Shown: one piece after another, positions 55,560 through 64,000 of the stretch
How the letters are laid out: each line of letters starts with the position of its first letter
Numbering within the stretch: the stretch's first letter is position 1
Source of the DNA: Tetragonia tetragonoides
Taxonomy: Eukaryota; Streptophyta; Magnoliopsida; Caryophyllales; Aizoaceae
Direction of reading: 5' to 3'
Assembly (NCBI GenBank): GCA_038025085.1
Contig: CM076154.1
Location: 26,465,501-26,529,500, forward strand
Length of the DNA: 64,000 nucleotides
Position numbers and translations under genes: made by a program
Notes under the pieces: model-generated
The model's database searches: none
Seen by the model: the letters and a program-made list of their open reading frames with translations, nothing else
What the model was told of the DNA's origin: nothing

Positions 55560-55982
55560 AACGGATCCCGCCTGCCGCCGGAATGCTTTCACGAGGACAG
55601 CTTCTTTTTCTCCGATTTTGGAAATTTCCTTAACCGTTTTGCACTTAATTTGGCTCTTTTTCCTATTTTCTTTACTCTTTCCACTTTGTATTATTTTCCT
55701 AAAATTAATGAAAAATCCACAATTTCCTTATTTTCTTTTTGGCTGATTATTATTATTCTTTTTGTCATCTTTTTTATTCACCCTTTTTATTAATTATTTT
55801 CATTTCTTTTTTTTCACCCCTTCCTTTTTTCATTTTTGTTAAGGGGGATTGGGTACACCCAATTTTAACTTTTTGCTTGTACAATTTTTGCTAAGTGGCT
55901 ATTACTTGCGTTTTTGCTTGACTACGTGTGCATTTGCATTAGCCTAACTATGTGCAGGGACCAATAAATAAGCAAGCAATAT
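55560..55982. other. Spacer between the DUF7745 and PMD genes in Tat2
   Basis: T-rich on plus (purine-rich on minus), 55640-55830, with GGGTACACCC at about 55851. This mirrors the spacer at 44411-44640. No gene. Confidence 0.55.
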
Positions 55983-57900
55983 TTACAAGCACAAAGTCCG
56001 AATGTTTTGTTCAATACAAATGTTCAAACGTATTTCACACAAATACGTTATCATAAAAACCGCCATCACCCGCATCATCATCCGTACGGGCCACCTCGAA
56101 ATGGTCCTCCAACCTCCGCTCCCCATCACCAAAGATCGACGTCGCAAGCTGGCTAGTGTCAAATGAGGAATGTCGGGCAGACTCCCGATACGAGCTCCCT
56201 TCTCTAGCATAGCTTGAGTCATAACCCCATGAAGTACGAGGAGGCATGGCAGGCACCATAGGAGCAGAAACTGGGGACTGATAATAAAGGCCGCTATAAG
56301 AAGGATACCCCGCATACCCGGGATAAGGAGGATACATCGGCATATGCATAGGAGACGGATCCACATACGGAGTCATCCTACTCCCACCGGGACGGTCCTA
56401 CCGATGCACAGGCATCCGCTCTCTCCTAGGACTCTCCCTCCGAGGGCTCCTCTCGCGAGAAGGACTACGCTCAGGTGAGCTCACACCATCATCATCCGAC
56501 AGCACCACCTGTCGTGACCTACGAGGAAGGGGTCGGACGGTAATCAACATGCATTCCGCAAAAATTTATAAATACATTTCTCAAAGCATGCAACTTTTAA
56601 GATGCAAATAGAAGTTTACCTTGTCCAAATCAGCTCTTGAACAAGTACCTTTCGAAAGGGCTCGGGATATCCAAGACTTCATGGCATGAACCATCTTGAG
56701 AACCTTCCCGGTCTGCTCACGATCAAGCTGCACAAAGAAAAGTTAGTACGAGCACAAAGAAAAAACAAGGTATCTCACACTTTGGAAAATTACGAATTTA
56801 CCCCTGGATGCCCAACTGGAAGAGGAAGGCCCTGAATATTCTCATCAAGGTCCCTCGTCATAGGGATCTCCCCCCAACACTCCTTCTCGCCATAATCTCG
56901 ATCCCAAACCCGCATATCCACCTCAACATCATGAATCCGAGGTTCCTACAAAGCAAAGTAAGTTAGTACAAATAAGGCAAGAGGCAAAGAATATCAAGTA
57001 TAAAATTCTTACCTTCAACCCCACAAACGAGGGCATGAGGCGATCACGGCGGAACTGCTCATACCGACCCGCTAGGTTCTCTCCAGGCTCCCTCAAATAC
57101 CGCACAGCATCCGAACCAACCATGGCCTCAGCAACCTACTCGCGAGACAAGTACCTCACAAGAATATGGTCGAGTGAGGGTCCAAAGGAATCCTAGGACC
57201 CCCCAAGTCGGGATAGACCTGACGGAAAATCCGCTCTCCCAACTACCACTCAAAGGAGAACGGGCCCGCAATCATGACCCTCTGACGGTCCACCGCCCTA
57301 GAAGGAAGGACGGTGTCCGGAGCTAACCCATGATACTTCGCCCATGGGAAGTAGTCATTCTATACAAACAGGCAACCAAAAAATACAATGTATACAACAA
57401 AAGCATATATAGTTTACCTTGTGTCAGTCAATACGCAGGAGAGCCTCCCTAAACTGCTGGAGAGTGCTCAGAGGCATCGGACCCCTATGATGCCATGCCC
57501 TACAAACAAGGAAATCCAAGGTCCAGCCAGTAGGTGCCAGCTCCGGGAAATGCTCAAAAAACCAAGGCTACATCCAAACATGAAATTAAGTACCGCACAT
57601 TTAAATCATCCATATTAATAAAGCAAATACAAGGGTAAGGAAAACGCACCTGTAAAACCTTCCAAAAGCCGCATAAGCTCACGGCAGGAAGGTTCGCCTG
57701 CTTGTACCCCTCGTCATTCACGCGGCAGATATACCGCATGCATCTCAAGAGGTTGGCGTAGCCCGGCAACCCCCAGTTATACTCTCTCACTCTATCCCAG
57801 TCCAGCAGACTCGTGAAGTAGATGGCATGAATGCGCTCCCCATTATCACTAAAGATGGAGGTAACAAGAAGATAGGCGATAAACATCCTCGCCTTTTGTG
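55983..57900 (-). pseudogene. Plant mobile domain (PMD) gene carried antisense in Tat2 (5'-truncated)
   Basis: The first exon seen (57890-57650) reads MFIAYLLVTSIFSDNGERIH, LLDWDRVREYNWGLPGYANL and LPAVSLCGFWKVLQ, then a GTGCG donor: the second half of a plant mobile domain. Later exons give VGSDAVRYLREPGENLAGRY, VEVDMRVWDRDYGEK, NIQGLPLPVGHPG, KVLKMVHAMKSWISRALSKG and a Pro/Tyr-rich tail (MPMYPPYPGYAGYPSYSGLY). Exons are separated by A/T-rich introns and align block by block with the Tat1 gene at 41500-44235. The N-terminal half is missing upstream of 57900. A CT-rich leader and promoter-like region lie at 57900-58190. Confidence 0.8.
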
Positions 57901-58299
57901 CGCATTCCCCAGATCTGTTTTTGCTTTAGTAATACTTCGTCTCTCCTCTTCAAATTGAAGGTGTGATACGTTATTTTCCCCAATTGTTGAAGGTGACGCC
58001 ATAGACATAATAAGGGAAAGAGAAAGACAGAGAAAAGGAGATAGAGGGCAGAGATTGAGATGGTGAGAGAGACATAGAGATGGAGAAAGAAGAAAGATAC
58101 TATGAGAAAGAAGAGAGAGATTGAGAGTGAGGTTGGAGGGGGTGGGGAAAGTGATTGAAGAATTTAATTGGGTATTCAATTTCAAAGGAAATCAATTATT
58201 GCCACTTCAATTTTAAGACAGTTATATTTTTGAAAAATTACCAATTATTAGAGCTGGGTAAAATCAACTAATAGAGTTGGGATAAATTTACACAGGGAA
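57901..58299 (-). promoter_or_regulatory. Pyrimidine-rich leader upstream of the Tat2 PMD gene
   Basis: CT-rich on minus at 58000-58150, typical of a plant 5' leader. No GC-rich island as seen before the Tat1 PMD gene. Encoded peptides are low complexity and not convincing. Confidence 0.45.
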
Positions 58300-58455
58300 A
58301 CACGAGTAGATCAACTCACAATTTGGTCGGAGTAGTATGGTAGGTGGATCTAGTGAGTGCTTTATTGTTTAATAGGTGTTTCTGTAAAAAAAAAAATTAT
58401 TAGGTGTTTACTCACAAAGTCAATATTTGATTAGGTGTTTCTATGCAAATTTTCC
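58300..58455 (-). repeat. Terminal inverted repeat, right copy (Mutator-like?)
   Basis: Inverted match (about 75%) to 29907-30080. It starts on minus with GGAAAATTTGCATAGAAACA. The flank TATATTTAAA at 58456-58465 resembles TATATTAAA at 29898-29906. Confidence 0.6.
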
Positions 58456-58465
58456 TATATTTAAA

Positions 58466-58607
58466 GCCAACCCAACATCAGTGGTGTGACTGTAACCGAC
58501 ATATTCACACGCGAGCTGCTATTTGGAGCAAGTTTTACATGGCTTAGTCTATCGTATAGACCACAAACGGAAAAGGGATGGCTTTTTCACCTAAAATTTG
58601 GGTCTTC
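58466..58607. other. Unassigned flank
   Basis: Nothing recognised. Confidence 0.5.
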
Positions 58608-58615
58608 CTTTTAAT

Positions 58616-59241
58616 TAGAGCTGTCAAAATTTGATACAACCCGTACGACCCGAAAAATCTGGGTCATGAACAAAGAATTACAACTCAAAACCCGATGCAT
58701 ATTTAACCCGAAAAACCGATATTTATTGGGTTAAACCCGAACCCGCTCTGGATCGACCCGTTGGGTTGGGACGTTCAAAATAAAACACCTAAACATGAGA
58801 AAAGTGGATGACAATTGACTTTATCATATCAAAATTTCTAACATATCAACCAACTTTGACCCGTTTGTAATTTCATATTTCTCTTAAATAAGAGTTTTTT
58901 TTATTACTTATGAGGATTTTTATACTTCTTTTGCATTAGTCAAAACCCGATAACAGGTGAAAACCTTACGAAATATTTTTCAAGTAGATTAGAACCATGT
59001 CTTTTATGTCTAATATTAGTACAATATGACAATTCTTTATTTTGAAGTTGAAAATAAAATTAATTATGCAATTAAAACCAAATTAAAAAATTAAGTGTTC
59101 AACCCGTTGGGTCGACCCGAACCCGAACACATTGGGTCATGAATAAGCTTTTCTAAACCCGAAAATAAAACGACCCGACCTGTTAAATGACCAGACCGAA
59201 AGTGACCGAACCCGACCTGACCGACTGGTTTGACACCTCTA
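58616..59241. mobile_element. Non-autonomous hAT-like element (MITE), 626 bp
   Basis: Terminal inverted repeats TAGAGCTGTCAAA (58616-58628) and TTTGACACCTCTA (59229-59241) match at 12 of 13. Flanks CTTTTAAT (58608-58615) and CTTTAAT (59242-59248) resemble an 8-bp hAT TSD. The interior repeats AACCCG/GACCCG motifs (subterminal repeats) and encodes nothing. Confidence 0.75.
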
Positions 59242-59289
59242 CTTTAATCCATAATATGGACTGGCGTTAACATAGCAGCTCATTGTGCT

Positions 59290-59842
59290 TATTGCGTCAT
59301 TCTTCCTACATCTAAAGCTGCAAAATAAACTAACTCCAGAGATGACAATCGGGAAGGGACCTTCTGAGAAGGAAACACCCCAGGTGCAAAGCCCTTGTTA
59401 GATAAAGACTTACGAAACAAAAGTGCCCACCCAATTGAAAATAAAATTGAAACAGAGAACTGGAAAAACATCTGTATGTAGTTAACACTTGGTCTACATA
59501 TCATCAATGAAAAGAAAAAAAAAACGTTTAATGAATTACAGCTTCTCTTGAAGCTTGCAAGTAAACACGTACATCTTACGAAAATGCAAATCAAATCCAC
59601 AATTCCGGTGCTTCTACAGATGAATTGTAAAAAGAAGAAAAGATACAAAACAGAGAAGGCTATGCCTGATCTGACCTACAAATGCTGCTAAAACTTTTTT
59701 AGCCTCAACAAACTACTATAATAGCCTTCGGGGCAATCAGCGCATGACTGGAGGAAATTACAAAAGTGTGAAAAGCTACCCAACAAAACTTCCTCCTCCA
59801 ACTCGCATCTAATGACTGCCAAATGGTTGTGGGACATCGGCT
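59290..59842 (-). other. 3' UTR and downstream flank of the TMN gene
   Basis: Follows the TAG/TGA of the transmembrane nine CDS on minus. No second gene was recognised; a clear AATAAA signal was not found. Confidence 0.5.
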
Positions 59843-61822
59843 TTAATCGATCTTTACTGATGAGAAAAGGTAATGGACAAAGTAGAAGGACATAAGGAAC
59901 CCAATTGTGCCAGTAGATAACATAATTGCAACTGCCATAACAAGGGAATAGCCCAGGTAGAGAATGGCTGACACAGGTCCACTGAGACTCTGAAGGTCGA
60001 AAACCAAGTAATTAATGGAGTAGAGGAAGACATAAAGAGCAACAGAACCTGAAGCGAAAAATGCTTTCCACCACCATCTCCAATCTTCAACACAGAGATG
60101 CATGTAGGTCAGGACCACAGACACTTCGGCACAAACCACCACCAGCAACGAGAGAACAATGAACAAGAAACCAAAGACATAATAGAACCTTCCGAGCCAA
60201 ATGCTGGACAAAATGAAGAAGAGTTCAATGAAAAGAGTTCCAAATGGTAGAGTGCCAGCACCAAGAACAAGCAACCATGATGGATATTTGCGAGCAGGAA
60301 TTTCTCGGGGGATTTGATTGGTTCGTACAGGGAACTGAATAGGCTCAGCTCGAGTTCCTAGGAAACCTCCAAAAAGGGTGAGAGGCACAGAAATGCAGAA
60401 CCAGAGAGACAACAGGATAAAATACAAGGAGATTGGTATTGCACCAGTACTCTTGCTGCCCCAAAGTAGGAAATTCAAAGTAGTGAGGATGATGAAGACA
60501 ATCCCAGGAAAGAAGCAAGCAACCCCCCAGGCAACTGACCTCCATCCATCGGCTGTTCCTTTGATAGTTCCCCACAAACGTACAGCAGCATAACCAGCGA
60601 AAATTCCCAGGAAAAGATATAGAATAATCATCCCTGTCAATAGCATGCCCCTAGAGGCTGGGGACATAAAACCAAGAGCTGCAAAGATAATTGTTACAAC
60701 AGCCATTCCTGTGATCTGAACACCATCTCCAACCATCACACACAGTAGCTTACAGTGTTCTGGTTCTCTAAACACATCTCCCACAACAAGCTTCCATCCC
60801 GAGAGCTCCTCATTCATCTGCGCTTGAGCTTCTTTGTCAAGTTCCTCGTACCTTGTTAGATCCCTTCTCACGGTCCTCAAAAATATTACAAAAACAATGC
60901 CAGCAAGGAAGAAGATCACCATGAGCGAATCCAGAATGGAGAACCAATGCACTCGGGCACCTTCCATTTTCAAATAAGCATCCCATCGGGATGGCCATCT
61001 AATGTCACTTTTGACAAACTCAACCTCATAAGTAAATGCAACTCTCTCTTGTTCTCTTATGGGTTGAGACTTGTCAAGGTCTAATGGGCAGTTGATTGAA
61101 CTGGTGTTATCATACATATGAAGCTTTGACATCACTTCAGGATCATGCTTAACACTGCAGGGGACAACCTCAAAACCAACTATCTCATACCCAGAAGTTT
61201 TCTGCTTATCAGTTTCTGTGATGACTCCCATACCTTCCTCTCCAGTACCGATAATCTGCACAGCACTGCCTTCATACTCATGAATCAAAACCCTGAACTT
61301 GAGATGATTTATGATGTAATCGTCATGGCCACTGGGGGGAGAGTAACCAACTGGAAACCCAGTCCACTGGATTTTCACACCATTTTGGTTCGCATATCTC
61401 ATTGCAGGGAGATTATCCAAAATCATATTGACCTGGTATAGATCCCGGGTCCTCTGTTTCAAGAGCTTCACTTCCTGCTCACTAAGAGGGTTAGTAATGC
61501 ACAGGAAAATGGACTCATTAGTATTCATCCGGAAACGGTACGGGGAGTTGTCGATCTGATCCCCCATGAGAAGCTCACCTAGATTCTCTGCACTTTTCTT
61601 GATGCCATCAACCGGCTTGCAGTATGGAAGACTATAATAGCTAAACGGGAGTTCAGTCTCGATTGATGTTAGTGAATTAACTTTAGCATATATTTCTTCT
61701 TTAGTAGAGTATGTGTGCATGTAAGTCCCTGGCAAATAAAACCCATCGCAAACATGGGAAAAGAGAAACACACACAAGAAAACCCAACTGACTCGTCGCA
61801 TTCTTTTCTCTGAAGAAGTCAT
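59843..61822 (-). CDS. TMN: Transmembrane nine superfamily (EMP70/TM9SF) protein, 659 aa, intact
   Basis: Endomembrane sorting protein of the Golgi/endosome. Residues 1-27 form a signal peptide (hydrophobic VSWVFLCVFLFSHVCDG before FYLPGTYMHTY). A long lumenal domain (about 28-295) carries family signatures KVNSLTSIETELPFSYYSLP, ENLGELLMGDQIDNSPYRF and QVNMILDNLPAMRYANQNGV. Nine hydrophobic segments follow (first about 296-318; cytosolic loop RTVRRDLTRYEELDKE; GDVFREPEHCKLLCVMVGDG). The C-terminus is SSVKID, matching the KxD/E Golgi-retention and COPI-binding motif of plant TMNs. The full 659 residues are uninterrupted in one exon, normal for plant TMN11/12-type genes. A second in-frame Met at residue 8 is possible; the first is preferred by length. 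Closest subgroup by reading: TMN11/12. Confidence 0.97.
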   Translation of the reverse strand: MTSSEKRMRRVSWVFLCVFLFSHVCDGFYLPGTYMHTYSTKEEIYAKVNSLTSIETELPFSYYSLPYCKPVDGIKKSAENLGELLMGDQIDNSPYRFRMNTNESIFLCITNPLSEQEVKLLKQRTRDLYQVNMILDNLPAMRYANQNGVKIQWTGFPVGYSPPSGHDDYIINHLKFRVLIHEYEGSAVQIIGTGEEGMGVITETDKQKTSGYEIVGFEVVPCSVKHDPEVMSKLHMYDNTSSINCPLDLDKSQPIREQERVAFTYEVEFVKSDIRWPSRWDAYLKMEGARVHWFSILDSLMVIFFLAGIVFVIFLRTVRRDLTRYEELDKEAQAQMNEELSGWKLVVGDVFREPEHCKLLCVMVGDGVQITGMAVVTIIFAALGFMSPASRGMLLTGMIILYLFLGIFAGYAAVRLWGTIKGTADGWRSVAWGVACFFPGIVFIILTTLNFLLWGSKSTGAIPISLYFILLSLWFCISVPLTLFGGFLGTRAEPIQFPVRTNQIPREIPARKYPSWLLVLGAGTLPFGTLFIELFFILSSIWLGRFYYVFGFLFIVLSLLVVVCAEVSVVLTYMHLCVEDWRWWWKAFFASGSVALYVFLYSINYLVFDLQSLSGPVSAILYLGYSLVMAVAIMLSTGTIGFLMSFYFVHYLFSSVKID

Positions 61823-61904
61823 TTACAATGCCAAAATGCCAGATATGATATCCTAGCTCAATCTAAGCTACGGCAGCCCTTGAGACGATGTACAGCATTT
61901 AACC

Positions 61905-62620
61905 CTACAGACATCAGCAATAAGTACTAATTAATTATTTAGAACCATATAATCTTGAGTACACAACAGAACAGATTTCAATCAGCAATAAGTACTAATT
62001 AATTATTTAGAACCATATAATCTTGAGTACACAACAGAACAGATTTCAAAAATAGATCCATAGCGTACAAGCTACAGAAATTCAAGGAACTATCCTGATC
62101 AATAAAATCACAGCATAACTTCAAAGAACAAACTAACAAATGCCCATCATATCTCAACTACAAGTCTACAAGCCAAAGCAAATAGCTAAAGAAATTACTC
62201 TTCAAAAAAAAAAGCTAAAGAAATTCAAGAAACTTTCTAATCAAGCTAGGATATCATATGAATCACAGCATAGCTTAAAATGATCAATTAACAATTGTCG
62301 ATCACTCCTTAAATGTCTGATTCAAAACATTCCATTCCTAGAATGTTGAAAAAGACAGACAATATCCATATTAACCTAAGAAATTACAAATTAAACACAT
62401 CTTATCTACTTTCTCATCGCTAAACGAGATTCCTCGAGATTTGGAAATTAAACAAAAACATAGAAGACATGCAAAGACTGAAACCAAACCTGTATAAGGT
62501 AATATCTCAAAACGCAAACTACACAAAACAGAAGAAGAAGAAAAACTGAACATGAAATTAGATCTCAAAACTCAGATCTCAATCTAACATGTCTAGAATG
62601 AAGGTAATTATGACGCTTAC
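61905..62620 (-). other. 5'-UTR intron of the TMN gene
   Basis: On minus, CCCAG|GTAAGC (donor GT at 62620-62619) and CTGTAG|GG (acceptor AG at 61906-61905) give a 716-bp intron about 80 bases before the ATG. Plant TMN genes with single-exon CDS commonly have a leader intron. Contains a perfect 68-bp tandem duplication. Confidence 0.75.
61913..62048. repeat. Perfect 68-bp tandem duplication
   Basis: 61913-61980 and 61981-62048 are identical (start ATCAGCAATAAGTACTAATT). Lies next to the intron acceptor. Confidence 0.95.
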
Positions 62621-62790
62621 CTGGGAAGATCTCGATCAGATTTGGAGTAATAGAGATGCTAGGAAGGAACGTCAGAAAGGAGAGAAGGATCTTTGCTTAG
62701 GGCTGATGCTAAGTGCTGTCAGTTCCGAAAGGTTCGAGGAGAGAGAGGAAAAAAACCGACGGAATAGCTTTCGTGTTTTCTTGTAGATTA
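62621..62790 (-). other. 5'-UTR exon 1 of the TMN gene
   Basis: GA/CT-rich leader ending at the donor site. The transcription start is estimated near 62790 from sequence style only. Confidence 0.6.
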
Positions 62791-64000
62791 CTGGGAATGC
62801 CAAGTTGCCAACTATGCATAACATAGATAAAAAAATAAAAATAAAAAAACAAATTTAAAAAAGGAAATTAATGTAATGAGATTGAGAGCTGAGCACTAAG
62901 CACTAGTACTAGCAAAGTAGCAATGACAAATTGACAATTTGTTGGGTTATCTTGTTGTTGTTCTAATTCAAGTTTAAAGTAAAAGTTCATATGTTATTTC
63001 AATATTGCGTCAAGTGAATTGAGTAAGTTTTACATTTATATCTATATGAATTGAGTTAATCCTATTTAAAAATACAAATTTACTCTTTTTATGAAATGCA
63101 GCTCTCACATTAAATACTTCTACATAAGCAATTCTTCACATTAATCCTGGACTAAAACTTCAATAAAAAGAAAAAGAAAATATACTATTAGCCCTCAACC
63201 ACTTAAAAAGGAATAATAAAAAAAAATATTTGTTACCAATACAATTGAGAAGAAAAAGGAAACTAATCCAAAACAAATAAAATATACTAACTACTCTCAG
63301 ATTTTAAGAAAAAGAATAAGAGATAGTTAAAGCTATCATACAAATACAAAAAAAATAGGGAAGGTAAGAATTTAACAAATGAAAATCAAAGTAAAGAATA
63401 AAGATAGACGACAACATGAAAACTTTTTTATAAAGGAGAAGAGGAAACTAATTTAGGCACCAAAATCATATCCAATCCGTAAAATTGAAGATCAAACTGA
63501 CACATTGAGAACTTTTTCTTTTAAAATTTTTTTATTTTTTTTATTTTTGCCCATTTAGCTGCAATAAAGAAATAATTTACTATTATTTCTTTTAAGGTGA
63601 AGAGAATATAGCATTAGATTACCTAAATGGTACAAAATTTTAAAGAGTAAACCATTTTTTGCCTGAAACAAATATTAGTAAGATGGTTTGAAAAGATATT
63701 AAATTAAAGTTCAATCCTGGAGTAGTGTACAAAGAAATTATCAAAATTTTTAAAAAATAGTATATTTGAGATATCCTCAATTCCATCACGTATATATTAT
63801 TGTGGTGTGCTGAAATATTGATGTACCATTCTTAGTTCATATACTGGTTGTCCCACATTGAAGAAAGAAGTAAGAAATGAGATCGATAAGAGATATAAAA
63901 ATATAGGATCAAGAGCCGAAGAAAAGCATATATTCTTAAATGGCTATTCGCATGACTATGGTCAAGTGAATTATCTATCTTTTATCGCTTCAAATATAAT
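62791..64000. other. AT-rich intergenic DNA / TMN promoter side
   Basis: Long A and T runs. No ORF, RNA gene or clear element. GTCCCACATTGAAGAAAG near 63850 is a motif sometimes seen near LTR ends, but no partner was found. Confidence 0.55.

Larger units (their letters stand above)
53270..58000 (+). mobile_element. Tat2 continuation (3' region carrying the antisense gene cassette)
   Basis: Resumes at the duplicated GCAAG. It contains, on minus, the conserved GGTTATCCTACATG...GAATCAGGCC motif (53370-53425), a DUF7745 gene, a GC-rich island and a PMD gene, in the same order relative to integrase as in Tat1. A 3' LTR of Tat2 was not found; instead a terminal inverted repeat lies at 58300-58455. 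Confidence 0.75.

Noticed and set aside
56929..58185. Independent small genes on minus near the right end
   Set aside because: They align as exons of the PMD gene or as its CT-rich leader.
59289..59648. A 119-residue open frame on minus downstream of TMN
   Set aside because: It falls in the expected 3' UTR and flank, is low complexity and has no recognised domain.
60378..61441. Plus-strand open frames inside TMN
   Set aside because: Antisense shadows of the TMN coding sequence.
63840..63900. LTR-end-like GTCCCACATTG motif
   Set aside because: No second copy, PBS or PPT in the remaining window.

Overview
The window is a plant nuclear segment, most likely from a eudicot. The evidence is intron-containing host-type genes, plant L1-type LINEs with DUF4283 ORF1 proteins, an Au-type SINE tail, Ty3/gypsy Tat and chromovirus elements, a CACTA element, and one ordinary nuclear gene. 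I see no rRNA, tRNA gene, CRISPR array or bacterial feature. Almost everything left of 59 kb is layered transposable elements, mostly decayed. The only clearly intact host gene is a transmembrane nine (EMP70/TM9SF) protein at 59843-61822 on the minus strand, with a 5'-UTR exon and intron.

Layout, left to right. 1-3560: 5' part of a minus-strand LINE running off the left edge. 3661-9862: a near-complete second LINE with a 14-bp target site duplication (TSD). 10062-11061: a 1-kb poly(A)-tailed retroposon with a perfect 15-bp TSD. 11235-11422: a tRNA-derived SINE. 11459-13800: a third, heavily decayed LINE carrying a piece of Tat-element DNA. 14137-14419: an Au-SINE-tailed insertion. 14439-22312: a non-autonomous CACTA element (about 1.2 kb of its own DNA) split by a 6.65-kb Copia element (15601-22255). 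22501-25335: a Tat-like LTR followed by a satellite array that changes orientation. 25499-35737: chromovirus LTRs and gag, a LINE scrap, and a Mutator-like terminal repeat.

The core is 35738-58455. A Tat-lineage gypsy element, Tat2 (pol on plus, 35738-38380), is interrupted a few bases after its integrase stop codon by a complete second Tat element, Tat1 (38386-53269, minus strand, LTRs 1537 and 1572 bp, TSD GCAAG). Tat2 resumes at 53270. Both carry, downstream of integrase and antisense to pol, the same two-gene cassette with introns: a plant mobile domain (PMD, aminotransferase-like) gene followed by a DUF7745-type gene. At least one intron is at the same place in the two copies. GC-rich islands of short GCGG-N5-CCGC palindromes lie just upstream of the promoters of three of these antisense genes and upstream of the TATA box in both LTRs. 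Tat1 has lost gag and protease, so it would need help in trans; all four cassette genes show breaks.

This antisense two-gene cassette, its conserved introns and its shared palindromic promoter islands are the best candidate here for an undescribed system. Inverted terminal repeats at 29907 and 58455 with near-matching 9-10 bp flanks raise the further possibility that the compound block lies within a Mutator-like element. All calls are from reading the sequence; no database search was run.
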